Shown here: in pieces, positions 59,480 to 64,000 of the stretch
How the letters are laid out: the number at the start of each line of letters is the position of its first letter
Numbering within the stretch: the first letter of the stretch is position 1
Origin: Bradyrhizobium canariense
Lineage (GTDB): Bacteria; Pseudomonadota; Alphaproteobacteria; Rhizobiales; Xanthobacteraceae
Assembly: GCF_019402665.1 (NCBI RefSeq)
Contig: NZ_VSST01000025.1
Coordinates: forward strand, 1-64,000
Reading direction: 5' to 3'
Length of the DNA stretch: 64,000 bases
Translations under genes and position numbers: made by a program
The notes under the pieces: model-generated
What the model was told of the DNA's origin: nothing
Seen by the model: the letters and a program-made list of their open reading frames with translations, nothing else
Databases searched by the model: none

Positions 59480-60358
59480 TCATCGTTTAGGCAGCTCGAT
59501 CCAGACGTCTGGAGGACCATCCAAGAGTGTTGCGCGATCTGGAACAAAGATGTTGTCAAAGACCCTGAGGCCACGAGCCAGCACCGCTCCGATGATTATG
59601 AAGGGGAGCTCAATCTGCTCTTGATCTTCAAAGCTGTCAGCGCCAACAATTCGAAGAAACTCCAGTTCAAACCGTCGGAGGGTGATCAGCGACCTTGCCG
59701 ATTTTATCAGATCTTTGACGCAAGACGCTCCTTGGGCGATCTCTTTCCTCAGATGGTTTAGCGCCGTGTAGAGGCACGACAGCTCATCAAGCTCAGAATG
59801 GTTGAAGCGTCGCAAACTCGATGAAACTGGCACTCCATTTTTGGCTCTCACCGTCGGCACGAGTCGTACTTCGCAATCAAGAAGCAGGTCTGCGACGGCT
59901 CGCCTCACGAGTAGCGCCTGTCCGATATCCTTCAAACCAAAATAGCTGCGAGTTGATCGCGTATAACAGATCCAACGGATGCATCCAGTGACCGCTTCCT
60001 TTAAGAACCCTTGAGGGCCGTCTAAACGAATTGGATAATCGCCCTGCGACACAAATGTTCGGTATCCCGACGGAAACATCTCGGTGTCATTTGACGAAAT
60101 CACAGCAGACGCACCAGCACGTAGTGCAAACGCAACATCTTCCTCTAAGTTGAAATCATAGCTGACGCCCGGCTCAAACTGGATCTTGTTCGGGTAGACT
60201 GTTACAATCGCCACGTCGTTTTCGATTGCGGCCCTCCTAATTAGTTCTGCGTGGCCCGCATGCAAGGCGCCCATGGTTGGCACTGCGCCAATGCTTTTGC
60301 CTCGCCTCACCAAGTCCGTGATGAACATCTTGCCATCTGGCAGAGAAGATAGATGCAT
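59480..60358 (-). CDS. Diverged PanC-like ATP-dependent amide ligase
   Basis: 292 residues from ATG 60358, chosen because it places VPTMGALHAGHAELI 25 residues from the start, as in PanC. A start at 60430 would overlap the methyltransferase. The N-terminal HxGH nucleotide loop is intact. The usual FVNPxQF block reads VYPNKIQFEP, the pantoate-contact block RPGHFxGVxTVVxKLF is replaced by PQGFLKEAVTGCIRWICY, GxKDxQQ is YFGLKDIGQA, and DGLAMSSRN reads NGVPVSSSLRR. I infer a ligase that still activates a carboxylate with ATP but joins a different acid or amine. Order and spacing: 17 bases after the methyltransferase stop. Confidence 0.82.
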   Translation of the reverse strand: MHLSSLPDGKMFITDLVRRGKSIGAVPTMGALHAGHAELIRRAAIENDVAIVTVYPNKIQFEPGVSYDFNLEEDVAFALRAGASAVISSNDTEMFPSGYRTFVSQGDYPIRLDGPQGFLKEAVTGCIRWICYTRSTRSYFGLKDIGQALLVRRAVADLLLDCEVRLVPTVRAKNGVPVSSSLRRFNHSELDELSCLYTALNHLRKEIAQGASCVKDLIKSARSLITLRRFELEFLRIVGADSFEDQEQIELPFIIIGAVLARGLRVFDNIFVPDRATLLDGPPDVWIELPKR

Positions 60359-60375
60359 ATTGCTTGCTCGCTCTG

Positions 60376-61530
60376 TTAACGCACAGGCGCACAGGTCGCT
60401 TGACAACGACAACTGTGGGCATGGCGCCATTGTTGCCCACGATCTGCTAGAATCGTTCTTAAGGTGGAGCTGGAAATTTTGGCGGTGCCACTCGGTATTA
60501 GCTGAAAGAAGTTGAAACGAGGACCCGCGTTAGGTCGGCAAAATACTTTCGAGCAGGCCAGTTCAGATTGTCCGATTACGTCAAGCAAGCTTTCGCGATC
60601 GTGCGGAAACCCCTGGGCTGTAAAGATGTCCACGAGATAAAGATCGGCATCATTCTTCACTAGATCGTAGCAGAGCTCCGGTTCCCCCAAGATGAAGGCC
60701 TTAAGTCCCTTTGCAAACAGCTTATTGTATTCGTTCAGAATTGAGATAACGGCATCCCGGCCATCGCGGAAATGTTCGTGTAACACGCCAACTGCCGTCA
60801 GGACATCTGCTGACGTGCATTCGGCAGGCCAACTATCGATGTCAAACGCGTCGCCTACAAGGAACTGAATTCGATCGGCCAGTTTTAAGTCCGCTGCCGC
60901 CTCCTGGGCGAGCTTAATCGCAGGAGCAGAGATATCCAACCCAATGCCCTTCAGCCGAGGAGAGCGAAGGCACGCGTCCATCAGGAACTGGCCAGCACCG
61001 CAGCCAACATCTAGAATCGTTGTTGCATCGATTTCGGTCAAGGCTCTGGGGACGGTGTCGGTATGGTACTCACCGAACAGGGTGGCACAATGCTCTCCTA
61101 GGGCGCCGCCATCTCGCAGCACGTCGAGCCCATATGTTGCCTGTCGTGTGATGAGAGCATCCAGCCGAGATACCACTGGGCCGTACGCTTCTACGTAGAA
61201 GCCAATCTGCGCGAGACTAACGTTCGAGAAAAGTTCCTTTCGCCTGCTTGTGAGCTTATACCCTTCATTGGACACGACCAGTAGACCATGTATCGCGAAA
61301 TATTGGAGGAGGTGCGAAAGCAGATGCGGATCGCCTAACTGGCAGCCTGGGTCAATAGCCAGCTCGATCGACTGGTGCTCAACGAGATATGACGCAAGAC
61401 CGACGCGACGGGCCGCATCGACCGCATAACACAGGTTGAAGGCGGCAATTAGCGACAACGCGCCTGACCGTTCACTCGCAGCCCATGACGCATCTTGCTG
61501 TTCTTCTTTCAATTCAATCAACCGCGACAT
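60376..61530 (-). CDS. Class I SAM-dependent methyltransferase of the PanC-like cluster
   Basis: 384 residues. The N-terminal 130 residues form a winged-helix or dimerisation-like domain (LIAAFNLCYAVDAARRVGLA, HLLSHLLQYFAIHGLLVVSN, EGYKLT). The catalytic domain follows with motif I TTILDVGCGAGQFLMDACL, acidic loop GIGLDISAPAIKLAQEAA and motif FLVGDAFDIDSWP. This two-domain layout resembles O- or C-methyltransferases of natural-product pathways. A C-terminal extension of about 40 residues beyond RFNFFQLIPSG looks non-conserved. It starts 27 bases after the pentapeptide gene and precedes the PanC-like gene, consistent with one transcript. Substrate unknown. Confidence 0.85.
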   Translation of the reverse strand: MSRLIELKEEQQDASWAASERSGALSLIAAFNLCYAVDAARRVGLASYLVEHQSIELAIDPGCQLGDPHLLSHLLQYFAIHGLLVVSNEGYKLTSRRKELFSNVSLAQIGFYVEAYGPVVSRLDALITRQATYGLDVLRDGGALGEHCATLFGEYHTDTVPRALTEIDATTILDVGCGAGQFLMDACLRSPRLKGIGLDISAPAIKLAQEAAADLKLADRIQFLVGDAFDIDSWPAECTSADVLTAVGVLHEHFRDGRDAVISILNEYNKLFAKGLKAFILGEPELCYDLVKNDADLYLVDIFTAQGFPHDRESLLDVIGQSELACSKVFCRPNAGPRFNFFQLIPSGTAKISSSTLRTILADRGQQWRHAHSCRCQATCAPVR

Positions 61531-61557
61531 CGTTTCTCTCGGTTGGTCTTAGTCGGA

Positions 61558-63045
61558 TCAAGTCGATCCCTTTCGGCCACGTCTCATCAACGATGAGAAC
61601 TCAGCCAGATACTCTGAGGGTCCATTTTGCTGCTTTTCAGCCCCCTTCAATGCAACATCGAGCCCGGGACATCGGTCTGCAAAAAAGGGGGGCTCAAATG
61701 TCGTGACTTTTGCGCCGGAAAAGTCGGTCTTTACGAAGCTTGCCTGGAACGGTGACATCCCACTCAAGTTCGCGTTGATGAGAGACGATTGATTCATCCG
61801 CACGTATGCGGCACGCGTCGCCTCCAGGTTGCTGTCGCTCATTCCCGCCGCTATATACGACTGGACGAGATTGGCTCCCTCGAGATTGACATGATTCAAC
61901 GCCATTGATTGCGGGGGATCACCGGTAATCATCGATCGGTAGAGATAAGCCTGTGAGAAGTCTGAATTTGTCATGTCGCAGTCGCGTATAAATGCGCAGC
62001 GAGCACGAAATCCGTTGAACTTTGCGGATCGCATTGTACTCTCGGAGATGGAAATCGCTTCCGCTGACACACGAGACAGGTCGGCTTTATCAAGCTGACA
62101 AGAGCGAATAGACGCGCCGTTCAACACCGCCCCTACGAGGTTAGCGTTGTCTAAGTTGACGGATAGGAGTCGAGCCTCCGTTAAGTCTGCCTGCTCGAGC
62201 TCCGCCTTTGACAGATTTGAGAGGCTGAACTCAGCAAACGGAGCGCTTAGTCCTTTTGCAAGAATATGTCCGGCTACTTTGGAGAACCTCAGATAAGGAA
62301 GATGGGCGCTCTCTAAAACGAGGTCATTGACTGACGTGGGGCGCATGATCGATAGGCACTCACCCCTTGACTGGAAGAACGAGCATCCAGCCAGATGCGC
62401 TTTCGTCAACGTCACCTGGTTCAACTTAGCAAATCGAAAAGAAGCATGAGGGAGGAAGCATTCATTGATGCTCGTTCCTTGCAGTTCGGCGCCATCGAAG
62501 ACGGCATGGTCCGCATCACACTGGTAGAAGAGAACGCCACTCAATAATGCGTTGTCGAAACGCGCTCTTCTCATGCTGCAGCCGTGAAAGAGGCTTCCAG
62601 TTGCATCGATAACGTTGCGCAAGCTTGCACCGTCGAAATTGCACACTTGCGCGGCAATTGCATGCATATACGCGAAGTCGAGATTGACGCTGCGGAAGCT
62701 CGTCTTCTCTAGGCCTGCGCAGATAAGGTTGGACTCGGACAGATCGGCTCCATCCAACGTCGCACCGTGGAGTTGCGCGCGGTTCAGAGTACATCGTCGC
62801 AACGAGACTCCTGATAGATCGAGACCATTTAAGTTTTCGGAGGATAGCTGTAAGCCGGCCCCTGTCTTCTTGATCGCCTCCTCGGTTCGCGTCTTAATCG
62901 CCGCCAATGCGGACGACCGATCGCGGGCCCGGCAGCAGTAGCGGAGAAAGTCACCGTCTGAAGAGGAGTTAGTTCTTGGAAAGAGCCCTGCCGCAGCTTC
63001 TTCCCGCACGCTGACGTCGCGGTTGCCTTCGACAGCTTGTGACAT
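61558..63045 (-). CDS. Large pentapeptide-repeat protein
   Basis: A 495-residue protein in which nearly the whole length (about 70-460) follows the A(D/N)LxX repeat: LNGLDLSGVSLRRCTLNRAQ, LHGATLDGADLSESNLICAG, AELEQADLTEARLLSVNLDN and ANLVGAVLNGASIRSCQLDK. This makes a long right-handed quadrilateral beta-helix. Bacterial members such as Qnr, McbG and AlbG mimic DNA and protect gyrase, although most large ones are uncharacterised. The N-terminal 60 residues are charged and not repeated. An AGAAAGG site precedes ATG 63045. As first gene of the cluster it may provide self-protection or act as a scaffold. Confidence 0.9.
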   Translation of the reverse strand: MSQAVEGNRDVSVREEAAAGLFPRTNSSSDGDFLRYCCRARDRSSALAAIKTRTEEAIKKTGAGLQLSSENLNGLDLSGVSLRRCTLNRAQLHGATLDGADLSESNLICAGLEKTSFRSVNLDFAYMHAIAAQVCNFDGASLRNVIDATGSLFHGCSMRRARFDNALLSGVLFYQCDADHAVFDGAELQGTSINECFLPHASFRFAKLNQVTLTKAHLAGCSFFQSRGECLSIMRPTSVNDLVLESAHLPYLRFSKVAGHILAKGLSAPFAEFSLSNLSKAELEQADLTEARLLSVNLDNANLVGAVLNGASIRSCQLDKADLSRVSAEAISISESTMRSAKFNGFRARCAFIRDCDMTNSDFSQAYLYRSMITGDPPQSMALNHVNLEGANLVQSYIAAGMSDSNLEATRAAYVRMNQSSLINANLSGMSPFQASFVKTDFSGAKVTTFEPPFFADRCPGLDVALKGAEKQQNGPSEYLAEFSSLMRRGRKGST

Positions 63046-64000
63046 TGTCGACCTTTCTATGAGGCGTGATTAAGAGCGGGCTTTCTTAGCGTTTTTTTGT
63101 GCTCGACGGTTTCTGATGAGGCCTTGAACTTGTTGGTTAGCACGACAACGAGCCGGTCAAATGGTGCGGAAGAGCGAAGCTGTCCACGCGCGTCTTTGGC
63201 CTCTCCACTTCAAGCAGTGGTTATCCGTGATCCATCGCTTCATTGGCGGTACTCGATTCGTAATTCTCGGTTGCGATCGCTTGTTTTGCGACGTTTATGG
63301 CCTTGGAGGGAGTTTTGGCGCGCAGAACCCAGGTTCGTTGAGGCACACTTAGAACTGCCCGCGACGATCGGACTCTTGCGTCGCGCCGTACTTGAGACGC
63401 CTGCGCGTCCCAACGATTGGTCGACTTGACGAGGCTACCCTCTCCGCAACATGCAACTTGTTTCAGTGGGCGACGGGGCACCCGTCTATATCTTGCGCGT
63501 CTGCGTCCCCGACCGACTTCTGAAGAGCAACGTCCGTGCCAACTGCCTCGCTCCTGTTTAAGCGCCCTGAACAATCTGGAAAAGATCGAAATGGGGCCAC
63601 TGACACAATGTTTTAGAATTGACAGGATCTGTGTCTCGCTGTCAGGAAGTGAACAATAGGCGCAAGGCTCACACCTGCAGGCGACATTTGCTAGAGAGCC
63701 ATTTCAATATGCGATGTCCGAAAAGGCGTAACTGGGATGCGCCGGGCCGTCGGGCGCGTCCCTCAGCCGTATCGCGGTGTTATTGCACGCGTTGCAAGGC
63801 GGCAATCTTCGAAAGCTCGGTGACCTCACCGGCCTTCACGACCATCGGGCAGAGCGGGTTGCCGGCAGGAGCGTCGGCCATAGCGGCGAACTCGTTCGAT
63901 GGAGTGGCAAATGCCCCCTTGCCGCAATCACGGTGGCGATTCTCGGTGCGTACTCGAGCAACGACGGGAACGATAAATGATCACGTGCAGTCACCGGTTC
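63046..64000. other. Right-end region, no recognisable gene
   Basis: Several overlapping ORFs (63097-63429 plus, 63221-63574 minus, 63777-63980 plus) carry no motif I can assign. It likely includes the promoter of the minus-strand cluster just upstream of 63045 and decayed DNA toward the window end. Confidence 0.4.

Noticed and set aside
60358..60430. Longer PanC-like start at 60430
   Set aside because: Would overlap the methyltransferase by about 55 bases and add 24 residues before the PanC core. ATG 60358 matches the family length.

Overview
The window reads as an accessory symbiosis island of a nodulating alpha-proteobacterium, most likely Bradyrhizobium and less likely Mesorhizobium. The evidence is a complete rhizobial gibberellin operon, an SbmA/BacA-type peptide transporter, a GcrA-family fragment, mobile-element type accessory genes (serine recombinase, VapBC, truncated toprim protein, DUF2493 protein, small sigma factor) and a high density of decayed IS copies (IS3, IS30, IS4, IS5, IS21, IS110, IS701, ISL3 types). 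Many genes carry single-base frameshifts, so pseudogene decay is a theme. No tRNA, rRNA or CRISPR array was seen.

Layout. 0-4 kb: GcrA-like fragment at the left edge, a lone P450 (CYP127-like), IS3 and IS30 debris, and a small conserved protein. 4-14.4 kb: metabolic genes, namely diaminopropionate ammonia-lyase-like enzyme, a broken LysE exporter, rubredoxin, PaiB-like flavoprotein, MocR regulator, an mdcH remnant, and a LysR regulator divergent from an SDR plus split transketolase operon that ends in a wrecked TRAP receptor. 14.4-17.4 kb: recombination scrapyard with a DctP/ferredoxin chimera, a P450 C-terminus, a second copy of the same ferredoxin piece, a resolvase scrap and a possible cyp115 tail. 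17.4-26.3 kb: the GC-rich gibberellin operon cyp112, cyp114, fused ferredoxin-SDR, cyp117, GGPP synthase, ent-CDP synthase, ent-kaurene synthase, followed by a truncated type 2 IPP isomerase gene abutting MFS and aldehyde dehydrogenase remnants.

27-36 kb: GNAT acetyltransferase, SbmA/BacA transporter, frameshifted outer membrane protein, an IS graveyard, and an intact panB-panC pair. 35.8-42.6 kb: mobile-element module with a broken large serine recombinase, VapBC-type toxin-antitoxin, truncated toprim protein, a structured intergenic inverted repeat, DUF2493 protein, sigma-70-like factor with a coupled small protein, and a PCMT-like methyltransferase. 42.6-49 kb: IS110, a broken serine hydrolase, and IS5 and IS701 remnants. 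49.2-55.8 kb: an intact flavin monooxygenase plus peptide/nickel-type ABC importer operon. 56-58.2 kb: ISL3, IS110 and IstB remnants.

58.5-63 kb, minus strand, is the part most likely to be undescribed: a 495-residue pentapeptide-repeat protein, a class I methyltransferase, a strongly diverged PanC-like ligase and a frameshifted YggS-like PLP protein, in that order. The PanC-like protein keeps the ATP-binding signature but has lost canonical pantoate-site and KMSKS-like sequences, while a normal panC lies 24 kb away. I infer a small amide-forming biosynthetic locus with a built-in self-protection protein. The rest of 63-64 kb has no recognisable gene.
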